Assembly (NCBI GenBank): GCA_963803295.1
Contig: CAWDMC010000027.1
Coordinates: 121,996-185,995, forward strand
Source of the DNA: CAWDMC01 sp963803295
GTDB lineage: Bacteria; Acidobacteriota; Terriglobia; UBA7540
DNA: 64,000 nt
Direction of reading: 5' to 3'
Shown here: positions 1-10,035 of the stretch, piece after piece
Layout: each line of letters opens with the position of its first letter
Position numbering within the stretch: position 1 is the first letter of the stretch
Made by a program: the position numbers and the translations under genes
Notes under the pieces: model-generated
Told to the model about the DNA's origin: nothing
The model's input: only the letters and a program-made list of their open reading frames with translations
Database searches by the model: none

Positions 1-1014
1 CGCTTTGCGGTGTGTTTCCGGGTCCAGTCCGCCGGAGATGAGCACGTGCGCCCAACCGGTGATGGCGTTGAGGGGCGTCCTCAGCTCATGAGACAGAATC
101 GCCAAAAATTCGTCCTTGAGCTGGTTGGCCTTTTCCGCCTCTCGACGAGCCTGCTCAGCGGCTCTCAGCAGTTGCGCCCTCTCCTCTTCCGCACTTTTGC
201 GGCTCGTAATGTCGATGTTTATACCTGCAATGGACAGTGGCTCGCCCGAAGAATCACGGATTAATGTTCCGCGACCGAGCCACCACTGTTCCGCTCCAGA
301 GACCTGCGTGCGAAACTCAGCCTTGTATTCCCCACCCTGCCGGGCACGCATGAAAGCTTCCTGAACCGTAGCGCGGTCGTCCGGGTGCACCGAATTTAGA
401 AATTCGTCAAGGGGATGTTCCCCTTGGCTCGATTCCGTCGGACCCAACCACGTTAACTCGTTCCTCCGGATGTCCCATGCCCATCCTTGAATCGTGGCGG
501 CGGCGAGTACCAGCCGCAGCCGCTCCTCGTTCTGCCGCAGGAGCGCCGCCGAAGCTTCAATCGCAGCCGTGCGCTCGCGGACGCGTTCCTCGAGTTCGTG
601 ATTGAGCCGCTTCAAGTCCTCCGTCTTCCGGTAGAGGTTGGCAAAAACTGAGACCTTGGCGCGCAGAATATCCGGAACAATCGGCACGGAAATGTAGTCC
701 ACGGCGCCCGAATCGTAGCCTTTAAGCCGGTCCACGTCTGCGACCAGAACACCGGACACCAGAATTATCGCGGTCTTTTCAAAGCGCGGATGGCTGCGAA
801 TCATCGAGGCCAGCTCGAATCCATCGAGCTCGGGCATGCACACGTCCACCAGGACGACCGCGATATCGTTCCCTAAAAGGTGCTGTAAAGCCTCCGTGCC
901 CGAGTTGGCCCTGATCAGATTTTCGCCGAGGCCCGCAAGGATTGTTTCGTAGCTGAGCAACTTTGCCGGTTGATCGTCGACCAGCAGGATGTTGACCGGT
1001 TGTTTGGTATCCAT
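1..1014 (-). CDS. Hybrid response regulator / PAS / histidine kinase (partial, runs off the window)
   Basis: Read on the minus strand from ATG at 1014 (protein begins MDTKQPVNILLVDD), the frame is open for 338 codons to the window edge. Residues 1-130 form a receiver domain with the acidic pair (VDD), the phosphorylatable Asp in VVLVDVCMPELDG and a late Lys-like region. A coiled linker (RLNHELEERVRERTAA) and a PAS region follow. The edge falls inside a HisKA dimerisation/phosphoacceptor box with FLAILSHELRTPLNAI, where His is the expected phosphosite. The ATPase domain lies outside the window. It starts only 10 bp after the upstream REC fragment, so the two were probably one signalling operon. 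The input signal cannot be read from the sequence. Confidence 0.9.
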   Translation of the reverse strand, partial: MDTKQPVNILLVDDQPAKLLSYETILAGLGENLIRANSGTEALQHLLGNDIAVVLVDVCMPELDGFELASMIRSHPRFEKTAIILVSGVLVADVDRLKGYDSGAVDYISVPIVPDILRAKVSVFANLYRKTEDLKRLNHELEERVRERTAAIEASAALLRQNEERLRLVLAAATIQGWAWDIRRNELTWLGPTESSQGEHPLDEFLNSVHPDDRATVQEAFMRARQGGEYKAEFRTQVSGAEQWWLGRGTLIRDSSGEPLSIAGINIDITSRKSAEEERAQLLRAAEQARREAEKANQLKDEFLAILSHELRTPLNAITGWAHVLISGGLDPETHRKA

Positions 1015-1024
1015 GGTTATCCCC

Positions 1025-1907
1025 CTACCGATGCAACCACATACGCAATGCCGAGAGAAGCTGCTCGGTGTTGACAGGCTTCGCCAGATACTCCGAAGCG
1101 CCCGCCTCCAGACACTTCTCCCGATCGCCCTTCATGGCCTTGGCCGTCAGGGCGATGATGGGGAGCCGCCTATAGGTCGGGTTTTGCCGAATGAACTGCA
1201 TCGTCTCGTAACCGTCCATCTCCGGCATCATGATGTCCATCAGCACAATCGACACGTCCGGCGTCGAGTCAAGAATCGCCAGCGCCTCGTAGCCGGTCGT
1301 GGCCGAGAGCACCTTCATGCCGCGGCGTTCCAGCACACTGCTCAACGCGAATATGTTGCGTACATCGTCGTCGACCACCAACACTGGCATCCCTACCAGG
1401 TCCTCATCCGAGCGATGTAGGCGTTCGATCATCTGCTGTTTCTCAGCGGGCAGGTCAGCCACCACGCGATGGAGGAACAAGGCCGTTTCATCCAGAAGCT
1501 GTTCAGATGCGCAGCAGGTTGCCCTGGGCTACGGCTGAGACCGCGCGCGTTACCTCAGTGGTCGGCCGAAGAAGGTCATCGATCAAAGCGTTGATCGAGC
1601 CTTCCATCTCACTCCACTCCCCGCCTAGCGGCTCGAAACGGACCCGCTGGCTCGTCTGACCCTTTCTGCCGACCACAACCCCGACCCGCTTCAGTTCAGC
1701 GGCCATACGTGCGTTGGCAGCGACTATCTCATTGAAGGTGTCAGCGATTTTTCCCTCGATCCCGGTCCGATCGCCTGGCAAACGTACGGAAAAGTCTCCC
1801 GCGCGCACGGATTGAAGGGCACGGAGTAGATCACCTTGCTGGGTGGATGCAAGCCCAGCGCCGTCGTCCCCGTTTGCCCTTGAATTAGCCGGATGTCGTG
1901 TTGGCAT
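1025..1907 (-). pseudogene. Internally deleted HAMP-rich hybrid histidine kinase
   Basis: Two halves of one known architecture are abutted. The upstream half (1907-1503) starts at an ATG behind AAGGAGGGAAG and encodes HAMP-type linkers (RAGDFSVRLPG, VVGRKGQTSQRV, EVTRAVSAVAQGNLL), then stops. The downstream half (1480-1025, open up to the junction) encodes QLLDETALFLHRVVADLP and a C-terminal receiver domain with MPVLVVDDD, IVLMDIMMPEMDG and the LAKPVN lysine. Full-length relatives carry many more HAMP repeats, GAF, HisKA, HATPase and usually extra REC domains between these points, perhaps a thousand residues or more. All of that is missing, and the halves are out of frame (TGA at 1503-1505). 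A kinase cannot be made. The REC half could still be translated from an internal start. Deletion between tandem HAMP repeats or an assembly collapse are both possible. Confidence 0.8.
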
Positions 1908-2739
1908 CTTCCCTCCTTGGTACGCCACCTATGATCCAAGAACAAGCGCGCATTGACAGCTGCCTTCGCAACCGCAGCCAAAAGGCATCCTCGGGATCGT
2001 GTTCTTGGCGGAATGATCGGAAGTGCAGCTTAAGACTCGCGTATGGGGTGAACGCACTCCGGTACGCTGGCTGAGACCGCGGGATAAGCGTCATGGCAGC
2101 GATCCGCTGACCTACGGCAGCTATGAGAACAGGTCTCTTCGACATCAACCGCGAAGCAACATCCGCACCACGGACGTCGCCCCCATGCCGACGACGACGT
2201 CAGGGAACCAACTACCCAGCGTCAGACTCACTCCGGGCCCCTCGGGCCGTGCGGACCAAAACCCTTTGCTGACCAAGTAGAATTGGATGTTCCGGCAGGG
2301 TGATAGGGGCACTTTTTTCCGTAGGAATCTCCCCCTCTAGGGTCGCGCTACGGACCCAGGCGGTTGTCACGTGGACGCTTGTGCGGCTTAACTCCGACGC
2401 TATTATGTCCGCAGCCCCTAACGGGTCGCTGCAGGGAACGCTCATCCCTATTGCAGGCTTGTTCAATTCTTACGATTGGGTTTGCGGTCCCGATGGCCAT
2501 CGCCGGTTTGGCCGGAAAACGGCATTTCTTCACTGGCGCCGGTTTAAGGCCCGCAAAATCCCGCTGAAATCCCGCAGCTTTTCCGCAGGTTTCCCGCTCG
2601 ATTTCGATCCCCACATTCCGGCTTTGATTGTGCGCGCAACTTCTAATTGACGCCGGGAGCCGGCACGCTCCTGGTTCCCATTAGACCACGTGATTGATTT
2701 GATTCGATGTGCTATTGTGTGCAACTCGAAGGAGGAGGT
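1908..2739. other. Intergenic, no supported gene
   Basis: About 830 bp separates the minus-strand kinase remnant from the plus-strand URO-D gene. Short open frames exist on both strands but none has a ribosome site, recognisable motif or convincing codon pattern. The promoter for the divergent genes should lie here, but no clear -35/-10 pair was identified. Confidence 0.5.
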
Positions 2740-3828
2740 ATGTCCGTGATTGAACCTTTCGCCGGCAAGGCCAACATTAACCGCCTGATCACCGCTTTGC
2801 ACGGTGAGAAAACCGACCGCGTACCCCATTTCGAGATCCTGATCGAGGATCGGCATGTGGAGCGACTGCTCGGACGGAAGGCGGGCAACACCCTCGGTGT
2901 GGGTGGTGATCCGGCCAAAGGTGCGGCGGCGGGAGAAGGTGTGCGACCGATGTATGCCCATGACTACATCGAGCTTTGCCAAGCGATCGGGCAGGATGCC
3001 ATTGCCCTCGAAGCTCTCTGGACGCCTTTGAAACGGGTACGGCCGGACGGCACTGTCGAGTTAATCACCGACCGCAGTGTAAAGACCCGCTCCGACGTGG
3101 ACCGTATCATTTGGCCGGGTGAAGCCGAGATTGAAGAACGAGTTCAGTATGTTCGAGAGTATGTAGACGCCGCTAGGGGGACGGGCGTGGGCGTTATCTT
3201 CCTGTGTGGCTGCATTTTTCAGACTCTCTACGAATTCGTGGTAGGCCTTACGGACTGCATGGTCATGGTCATGGAACAGCAGGAGCTTTTTGAAGAATTG
3301 ATGTCTCGCTCTGCAGATTACTTCGCCAAATTGGCCGAGCGCGTCGTGCGGATGGGTGTGGACATCTTCTTCGCCGCGGATGACTTTGCTTTCAAAACGG
3401 GCCTCTTCGTGCGGCCGCAAGTCTTCGAGAAGGTATGGCGTCCTTACTACGATCGCATCCTGGCCCCCGCTCGTGACGCCAAGACTCCCATCATGTTCCA
3501 CTCTGACGGCAAGATCGACGATGCTATCCAAATGCTTGTGGAAATGGGCGCAAATGCGATCCATCCCATGGACCCTTCTGGCATTGACTACCGGGATTAT
3601 AAGAAACGCTACGGCAGCCGCCTAACCCTTTTTGGAAACATTGATATCACTTGGCCGCTGGTCCAGGGGACGCCTGCCGACGTCGCGAGAGACGTCTCTG
3701 AGCACATGGAAGTTCTCAAACCTGGAGGACGGTGGGTAGCTGCCAGCAGCCACAGCATCGTGAACTATATTCCCCATGAGAACTTCGTCGCGATGATCAA
3801 CGCCTTTCATCAGTTTGGTGCCTATTAA
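2740..3828 (+). CDS. Uroporphyrinogen decarboxylase (URO-D) superfamily protein, methyltransferase-like
   Basis: The 362-aa protein has the URO-D/MtaA TIM-barrel layout: an N-terminal NRLITALHGEKTDRVPHFE, a mid-section VGVIFLCGC, GVDIFFAADDFAFKTG, and late glycine-rich strands (MFHSDGKIDDAIQMLVEMGANAIHPMDPSG, LTLFGNID). The family contains true heme-pathway decarboxylases and cobamide-dependent methyl-transfer proteins. Sequence style and the neighbouring rhamnosidase favour the second group, which is an inference. ATG 2740 is chosen over an earlier in-frame ATG (2707) because GAAGGAGGAGGT sits directly before it. The gene is 52 bp upstream of the GH106 gene on the same strand and is likely co-transcribed. 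A distant paralogue lies at 46874-47977, again beside glycosidases. Confidence 0.8.
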   Translation: MSVIEPFAGKANINRLITALHGEKTDRVPHFEILIEDRHVERLLGRKAGNTLGVGGDPAKGAAAGEGVRPMYAHDYIELCQAIGQDAIALEALWTPLKRVRPDGTVELITDRSVKTRSDVDRIIWPGEAEIEERVQYVREYVDAARGTGVGVIFLCGCIFQTLYEFVVGLTDCMVMVMEQQELFEELMSRSADYFAKLAERVVRMGVDIFFAADDFAFKTGLFVRPQVFEKVWRPYYDRILAPARDAKTPIMFHSDGKIDDAIQMLVEMGANAIHPMDPSGIDYRDYKKRYGSRLTLFGNIDITWPLVQGTPADVARDVSEHMEVLKPGGRWVAASSHSIVNYIPHENFVAMINAFHQFGAY

Positions 3829-3880
3829 GCTGGAACAGCGTTCAAGATGGAAGGATCTTACAAGCGAGAGAGGAAAATTT

Positions 3881-6800
3881 ATGGCATTCATTTACGACCG
3901 GCGTAAGTTCTTGCGTGATTCTACCATGTGGGTCATGGCAATCCCCGCACTGCCCGGGTTGGGGCGCGCGAGCGCGCTCCTGGGTTCTGGCGAAAATGGC
4001 GCCATGCCTGCGGACGGTCTGAAGCAGGCTTTTCTCGAGCCGCCGCATGACGCCTGGCCGTGGGTGTACTGGTTCGCCTCCGACGGCAACCTCACCCGTG
4101 AAGGCATGACTGCTGATTTGGAGGCGATGCACCGGGTGGGCATTCATGGAGTTCTTTACATGGAGGTGGATCAGTACGTGCCAAAGGGCCCGGCGCGTTT
4201 CTTGAGTCCCGAGTGGCGCGAGTTGATGCAGCATGCAGTCAAGGAGGCAACCCGGCTCGGTATCACTGTGGACATGAACAATGATGGCGGCTGGTGCGGC
4301 AGCGGCGGACCCTGGATCACACCGGAATTGTCGATGCAAATCGTGGTCTACAGTGAGACCGCGGTTGAGGGGCCGAAGCAGTTCACGGAAGTGCTGCCGC
4401 AGCCCAAAGCGGTTGAGAAGTATTACCAGGACATCGCGGTGCTGGCTTTCCCCACGCCCGCCGGGGAGGGCGTCAGGATGGCCGAGCGCTCTCCCCAGCT
4501 AACCTATGGGGCCGACCGGAAAAGCTTCGATTCCGCCAGGCTAATCGACGGCAATGCCGGCACAGTAGCCCTGCTGCCGCTAGCGCCACAAGGCAAGCCG
4601 CAGTATCTGAATATCGAATTCGCTGAGCCCTTCACCGCGCAGGCTTTGTCAGTCGCTCTCGACACCTGGAATTCTGAAATTTACGCATCACTCGAAATCT
4701 CGGATGATGGCCAGAACTACAAGCCGGTTCGTCAGGTAACACTCCGCTGGCCGTTTTCCTCTGTAAATTTTCCAAAAACAACCGCGCGCTACTTCCGAAT
4801 TGTCCTGAAGCCGCAGAGCGACTGGTTTTGGCGGCAGTTTGCCGATGGCATTCCGCTCGGGGAGGTGGAGCTGCATCAGGCCGCGCGGATCGAAGACATT
4901 CCTGGCAAAGCAGCTTACATTCGGCAAGGGGCGTATTCCGGCGGTCAAGACGCCTTCGCCGGTGAACCGGTGCTCGCGCCGGAGATGATCGTCCGCCGTG
5001 ATGCGGTGGTCGACCTCACCGGCAAGATGGATCAGAAGGGGCAACTCACTTGGAGTGTCCCGGATGGGAAGTGGACCGTGCTGCGCCTTGGACACACGTC
5101 AACCGGTAAAATGAACCACCCTGCCCCCAAAGAAAGCCTCGGTCTTGAGTGCGACAAGCTGAGCAAGAAAGCTACTGAGGTGCATTTCGACGGATTGATG
5201 GGCAAGTTGTTGGCCGACCAAGCGGCGGTTGGGGGAAAGTCGTTGACCATGACTCACATCGACAGCTGGGAGGTCGGCTCGCAGAACTGGACGCCTGGAT
5301 TTCGCGAGCAGTTTCAGAAGAAATACGGGTATGACTTGCTCCCCTACTTCCCCGTCCTCACCGGAAGGGCTGTCGAAAGCAGGGAGATCTCCGAGCGTTT
5401 CCTTTGGGACTTGCGGCGGATCATCGCCGATCTTCTGCTGGAAAATTACGCCGGCCACATGCAGGAGATCAGCCACCAGCATGGGCTCACGCTGTCGATC
5501 GAAGCCTACGGTGGGGGCCCGCTCGACGAAGTCGCGTACGGCGGCCGCGCCGATGTGCCGATGAGCGAGTTCTGGACGGGACAGGAGACGGGACTTTGGA
5601 ACAAAGAGATGGCGTCGTCTGGACACGTCTACGGCCGGCCGGTGATCGCGGCGGAATCCTTCACCGCGGTGCCGGAAAACGCGAGATGGCAGAACCATCC
5701 CTACCGCTTGAAGCCCCTTGGCGATCTCGCCTTCACGCAGGGTATAAACCGGTTTGTGTTCCATCGCTATTCCATGCAGCCTTGGGTCGATCGCAAACCG
5801 GGAATGACCATGGGTCCGTGGGGCATCCATTATGAACGCACGAACACCTGGTTTGAGCAGTCTGGGGCATGGCTCACCTATCTGGCCCGCTGCCAGTCCC
5901 TCCTGCAAACCGGACTGTTTGTGGCGGACGTCGCCTATCTTGGTAGTGAGGACGCGCCGAATTCCTTCCCGGACCGGGAAACGATGGATCCGCCGATCCC
6001 GCCCGGATATGACTTCGACGAGATTCCACCGGAGGTATTGTTGAAGCACGCGACAGTGCGCGACGGCCGGCTAATTCTAGAGAGTGGCATGAGCTATCGC
6101 GTATTGGTGCTGCCCCCAGTGCGCACTATCAGACCGGCACTGCTGAGGAAGATCAAGGAGCTGGTGGCGGCGGGGGCGACGGTGACGGGACCCCGACCCA
6201 TCAGTTCGCCCAGCTTGGTTGACTACCCGCGCTGCGACAGCGAGGTGGAACAATTGGCCGCTGACTTGTGGGGCGACGGCAAGATCGTCTGGGCCAGGCC
6301 CCTTGGGGATGTTCTGAGGGAATTGGATACACCTCCTGACTTTGCCTGCCACCAGGTCAAGGTTGGAGACGAGGTTCGCTATATCCACCGTCAAGCCGGT
6401 GGCGATGACATCTACTTTGTCGCCAGTGCCCTTTCCGAGCCGAAAAGATTTCTGTGTACGTTCCGCGTCAGCGGCAAGCGTGCCGAAGTGTGGTGGCCCG
6501 ATACGGGGCGGACGGAAGCGGTCGCCGCCTATAACGAACACCAAGGCAGTACGCAGATTCCGCTGGCGCTCGATCCCTGCGGGTCGGTATTCGTGGTTTT
6601 CCGGGCGGCGAATGGACCGCCGGCGGACCGCGTGGTTTCCATCCGGCGGGATTCCGTGGAGATCTCTGGACTTGGACCCAAGCCCGCGCCGGAGACTCAA
6701 CTTGAGCACGAATTTGGCTCACTGTATCTGAACCCCGGCGGGTCTGGCTATCGCCTGGAAGTTGCACGGCCGGGAACTTACGAATTGAAGACTGCGGCGG

Positions 6801-7417
6801 GCCGGATTTTGAAGGTGGAGGTTCCGGAACTGACGAATACCGTCGAGATCGGGGGTCCTTGGGAACTGGAATTCACCAAGGGGCTTGGTGCGCCCGACCG
6901 TGTGACCCTGGAGCGGCTCATCTCCTGGACGGATCACCCCGATCCAGGCGTGAGGTACTTCTCGGGAACTGCCACCTACCACCGCAAGTTCGAGCTGCCG
7001 GCCCGCATGTTGGGGAAGAATCGCGCGTTCTATCTTGATCTGGGGCGTGTTAACGTTATCGCGCAGGTGAGGCTGAACGGTCATGATCTCGGTATTCTGT
7101 GGAAACCGCCCTTCAGCGTGGATGCCACCGAGATCCTCCAGAGCGGGACGAATGAACTGGCGGTGAGCGTCGTTAATCTGTGGCCAAACCGGCTGATCGG
7201 CGACGAGCAGTTACCCAGTGACCGTGAATGGACGAAACATGAGTGGGGCGAGGTGCTGGCCCGCTATCCGGAATGGCTGACGGAGAACAAGCCGAGTCCC
7301 AGTGGTCGGTTTTCGTTTACGACCTGGAAACATTGGACTAAAGACGATCCACTGCTGGAATCGGGCCTGCTGGGTCCAGTTCGTATCATTGCCAGGACAA
7401 GGCTAACGGTTACCTAG
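3881..7417 (+). CDS. Tat-exported GH106-like alpha-L-rhamnosidase
   Basis: This 1178-aa enzyme begins with a twin-arginine signal (DRRKFLRDSTM followed by a hydrophobic stretch ending near ASA), so it should be folded before export. The catalytic region follows GH106 style: WPWVYWFASDGNLTREGMTADLEAMHRVGIHGVLY early, LSPEWRELMQHAVKEATRLGITVDMNNDGGWCGSGGPWI, then ESFTAVPENARWQNHP and FTQGINRFVFHRYSMQPW. A discoidin-like insert (about residues 200-330) and a C-terminal GH2-type sugar-binding domain (YHRKFELP, DLGRVNVIAQVRLNGHDLGILWKPPF, GTNELAVSVVNLWPNRLIGD) complete it. The family cleaves terminal alpha-L-rhamnose from plant or microbial glycans. ATG 3881 is preferred over 3815 because the signal peptide starts there and a purine-rich stretch precedes it. 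Confidence 0.85.
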   Translation: MAFIYDRRKFLRDSTMWVMAIPALPGLGRASALLGSGENGAMPADGLKQAFLEPPHDAWPWVYWFASDGNLTREGMTADLEAMHRVGIHGVLYMEVDQYVPKGPARFLSPEWRELMQHAVKEATRLGITVDMNNDGGWCGSGGPWITPELSMQIVVYSETAVEGPKQFTEVLPQPKAVEKYYQDIAVLAFPTPAGEGVRMAERSPQLTYGADRKSFDSARLIDGNAGTVALLPLAPQGKPQYLNIEFAEPFTAQALSVALDTWNSEIYASLEISDDGQNYKPVRQVTLRWPFSSVNFPKTTARYFRIVLKPQSDWFWRQFADGIPLGEVELHQAARIEDIPGKAAYIRQGAYSGGQDAFAGEPVLAPEMIVRRDAVVDLTGKMDQKGQLTWSVPDGKWTVLRLGHTSTGKMNHPAPKESLGLECDKLSKKATEVHFDGLMGKLLADQAAVGGKSLTMTHIDSWEVGSQNWTPGFREQFQKKYGYDLLPYFPVLTGRAVESREISERFLWDLRRIIADLLLENYAGHMQEISHQHGLTLSIEAYGGGPLDEVAYGGRADVPMSEFWTGQETGLWNKEMASSGHVYGRPVIAAESFTAVPENARWQNHPYRLKPLGDLAFTQGINRFVFHRYSMQPWVDRKPGMTMGPWGIHYERTNTWFEQSGAWLTYLARCQSLLQTGLFVADVAYLGSEDAPNSFPDRETMDPPIPPGYDFDEIPPEVLLKHATVRDGRLILESGMSYRVLVLPPVRTIRPALLRKIKELVAAGATVTGPRPISSPSLVDYPRCDSEVEQLAADLWGDGKIVWARPLGDVLRELDTPPDFACHQVKVGDEVRYIHRQAGGDDIYFVASALSEPKRFLCTFRVSGKRAEVWWPDTGRTEAVAAYNEHQGSTQIPLALDPCGSVFVVFRAANGPPADRVVSIRRDSVEISGLGPKPAPETQLEHEFGSLYLNPGGSGYRLEVARPGTYELKTAAGRILKVEVPELTNTVEIGGPWELEFTKGLGAPDRVTLERLISWTDHPDPGVRYFSGTATYHRKFELPARMLGKNRAFYLDLGRVNVIAQVRLNGHDLGILWKPPFSVDATEILQSGTNELAVSVVNLWPNRLIGDEQLPSDREWTKHEWGEVLARYPEWLTENKPSPSGRFSFTTWKHWTKDDPLLESGLLGPVRIIARTRLTVT

Positions 7418-7456
7418 GCTGCGTTGTAGTCTGGCATCTGCGGCAGCAGTTGCCGG

Positions 7457-9985
7457 CTACAGATTCTTGCCGGCCTTGATTATGCGGTCAACCAGACTAT
7501 CCGGAGCGCCGGCTCTGGCCAAGTCGGCACCTTCCAGCACTGCTGGCAGCGCCCACAGCATCATTGCCTGATAGTAATCCGTCCCTATGGCACGCTCCCC
7601 CGTGTCCCCCAGGACGGAGTTGGGCAGGTCCCAAGGGTGCCGTTGCCGGCATACTAAATTCTCCCAGTGCCGCCGCGCCAAATCCAGCCCCTCTGCTTTT
7701 TGGCCACTTTGAATGTAGGTCATGGCCAGGACAACCACTTCAGCCGTGAACATCGCATAGACCCCGTAGTGGGCCACTTGAGATTCCGGCGGCAGAGGAG
7801 TCCCGTCCGGCCGAGCGAAATTGACGGCGCCTACTGCTGGCGCCAGGTGGATATTGCAGCGCTTGATAGTTTCCAGGGTGGTCTTCACGCGGTCGCTTCT
7901 GAAGACACCCGGCAAGCCGTGAAATTTCGCCGCCCACTCGCCGTCAAGCTGGTAGCCCATTACGTCGTCCGATTTATTTCCGGTCTCCTTTTCATAGAAG
8001 TTTAGATAATAGCCGCCCGCCCACATCTCCTCTTCCATGGCCCGAGTGCCCTCCGCCAGCCAAGCCTGACACTTCCCGACATACGCCTCGTCTCCCATGC
8101 GCCGCGCCATCCGTTCCATCATGCGCAACTGTGCCAGGTGCATGCCTCCCAGGTGGGCGCACATCCCGAGCCAGACGCCGAACTCCCACCATTCCATGCC
8201 TTTGTTACCCTCCGGCATGCTGATCACCCCTCCCGGCCCCTGGCGCAGGTTCATCGATAGCGTGTTGCACTTCTTGACGGAGTCGTAAAACTCCTGCAAT
8301 ACCGCATCCTCACCCGTTCGTTGCCAGAGCCGGTCCACCAGGTCCACATAACAGGTCCCGTTTAACGACTTTTGCCACTCATAAACCGGAGTGACGAAGT
8401 CCGGCAAAGTCCCCAAGGTGCCCAGCAAGAAAGGGGCTGCACCGTCTTCGCGTTGAAAATGTTTGAAGAGTCTCAGCGTTGACCTCGCCAGCTCCGGGAA
8501 AAAGTACACAAAAGGAAGGTTCCCATACCAATCGCAGGGGATATCGGCGATGTCGGGACTGCCGCGAGGGCTCTCAATCAGGCCGAAAGCCCCGTCCGGG
8601 TAAACATAGTCGCCCAGCGGGGGCCTGGCCTGCGCCCAATAGCTAACCTCCGCAATGAGGCACAAGTTGTTTACCAAGCTGTCGCGCAGCCATATCGGCA
8701 GACTCGTCTGTGAGTAGATAACACCTTGCCATGCCAACACACGGCGAAGCAGCGACTCGTGTTCCACCGCGATGCGCCTAGCGACGTCAAGGGCACTCCC
8801 ATATCGACCGGCGTACATCTCGGTGTAGTAGATCTGGTCTCCCAGCCAAGAGGGAGCCAACCATTCCTGATCGGCATAGATGCCCGGGCGCAGCACGGCC
8901 GGCTTGTACGCTCCTTCCCACACCGGCGCATACCATGCCAGCAGAAAGCGAATCACGGTGCTTTGACCGGGTGCGAGGGAGAAGTCCACCGCAGCCGAGC
9001 TACTCGAGTCCGTGTAAAGTCGCAAGCCTCGCGACTCCCGCGGAGTGGGCTGCGGCAGTTCCGTCGCAATTTTCGACCAAGCCGTCGCCCTGCCATTCAG
9101 ACCAGAACCTAGCCTTGCCTTTTCTGTCCCGATCACCCCCAGGAGATAATTCACGCCTTGCTCGGAAGCTACGAACACGCCTCGAAAGTCCTCATCGATC
9201 ACCCGGCGCGTGAACTCAATGGCCAAGGCTTCCTGCGCGTCGGGTCCGGGAAAGTTGAAGGCCAGAGTTCCCTTCTGCTGGGTCTCAGAGTCGTTATGCA
9301 AGTGGACTTCGAATATGGCGGCGGGGGTATTCGAGGCCGCTGTATCGCCGGGGATGAAGGGCGCCCAGGCGCGCAACCCGACACTCACGGGTGCATCGGT
9401 CTCGAACTCCAGGTCGGCGACGGGATAATGTCCCCAGTAATGGATCTGTCTGGCAGGCCTTACACCCTGGAGTTGAGGAGCATGGACGATGGGCTTGAAT
9501 CCGCTCTTGGCCAGGCCGGGGTCAAGGCAATAGTGGAGATCGCCGCCGTTCACAACCTCCGGGGTCGTCAGCACCCAGGTCCTACCGCCCACCGCCAACC
9601 CCAAAAGGGGCTGAAGGGAGGCCGCTTTCCTCGGCATTCGGCATTCCTTGGTGGCGATCGGATGAGGCCACGGCGACCAGGGGTTAAAGGCACTGCTGAA
9701 GCCATAGACGCCTCGCGCGTCGATGTCGATACAGCCCGTGCTGATTCCTCCGAGCGGCACGCCACAGCATGGTGCTTTCGCGGGCCGATAGACAACGCCA
9801 GCCACCGGCTGTTCAAATCCGACGGCGCGAAATTCCTGCCACTGTAATTCAGCCAGCTCGGTGGGGAAAAGCTTCATCGCCACCGAGGCCTGTTGGACGT
9901 CGCTCTTGGGCGCCGGTACTGCGTGCATCCCGGAAACGGCAGAGGCGCCTAGCAACGAAGTCTGCACGAATTCGCGTCTATTCAT
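7457..9985 (-). CDS. Tat-exported GH116-like beta-glucosidase/glucosylceramidase-family protein
   Basis: The 842-aa protein starts at ATG 9985 behind AAGGAG and has a Tat signal (MNRREFVQTSLLGASAVSG). The GH116 N-terminal beta-sandwich carries PLGGISTGCIDID (residues about 77-89) and FNPWSPWPHP. The C-terminal (alpha/alpha)6 catalytic part has GLIESPRGSPDI, EDGAAPFLLG, a WWEFGVWLGM segment, GYYLNFYEKETGNKSDDVMGYQLDGEWAAK and YYQAMMLWALPAVL. Relatives hydrolyse beta-glucosides or, in eukaryotes, glucosylceramide; the substrate here is unknown. Length fits the family. It converges with the GH106 gene (39 bp between stops) and follows the CocE remnant by 50 bp on the same strand. Confidence 0.85.
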   Translation of the reverse strand: MNRREFVQTSLLGASAVSGMHAVPAPKSDVQQASVAMKLFPTELAELQWQEFRAVGFEQPVAGVVYRPAKAPCCGVPLGGISTGCIDIDARGVYGFSSAFNPWSPWPHPIATKECRMPRKAASLQPLLGLAVGGRTWVLTTPEVVNGGDLHYCLDPGLAKSGFKPIVHAPQLQGVRPARQIHYWGHYPVADLEFETDAPVSVGLRAWAPFIPGDTAASNTPAAIFEVHLHNDSETQQKGTLAFNFPGPDAQEALAIEFTRRVIDEDFRGVFVASEQGVNYLLGVIGTEKARLGSGLNGRATAWSKIATELPQPTPRESRGLRLYTDSSSSAAVDFSLAPGQSTVIRFLLAWYAPVWEGAYKPAVLRPGIYADQEWLAPSWLGDQIYYTEMYAGRYGSALDVARRIAVEHESLLRRVLAWQGVIYSQTSLPIWLRDSLVNNLCLIAEVSYWAQARPPLGDYVYPDGAFGLIESPRGSPDIADIPCDWYGNLPFVYFFPELARSTLRLFKHFQREDGAAPFLLGTLGTLPDFVTPVYEWQKSLNGTCYVDLVDRLWQRTGEDAVLQEFYDSVKKCNTLSMNLRQGPGGVISMPEGNKGMEWWEFGVWLGMCAHLGGMHLAQLRMMERMARRMGDEAYVGKCQAWLAEGTRAMEEEMWAGGYYLNFYEKETGNKSDDVMGYQLDGEWAAKFHGLPGVFRSDRVKTTLETIKRCNIHLAPAVGAVNFARPDGTPLPPESQVAHYGVYAMFTAEVVVLAMTYIQSGQKAEGLDLARRHWENLVCRQRHPWDLPNSVLGDTGERAIGTDYYQAMMLWALPAVLEGADLARAGAPDSLVDRIIKAGKNL

Positions 9986-10035
9986 CGCTTTCTCCTTGGG
10001 GGATCGCACTATCGGCAAGGGAGGGTCATCCGGCC

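Noticed and set aside
2300..2650. 116-codon plus-strand frame in the 1.9-2.7 kb gap
   Set aside because: No ribosome site or motif, and overlapping frames of equal quality exist on the other strand.
5099..6049. Long minus-strand frame inside the GH106 gene
   Set aside because: It lies wholly antisense to a well-supported gene in GC-rich DNA and has no motif or ribosome site.
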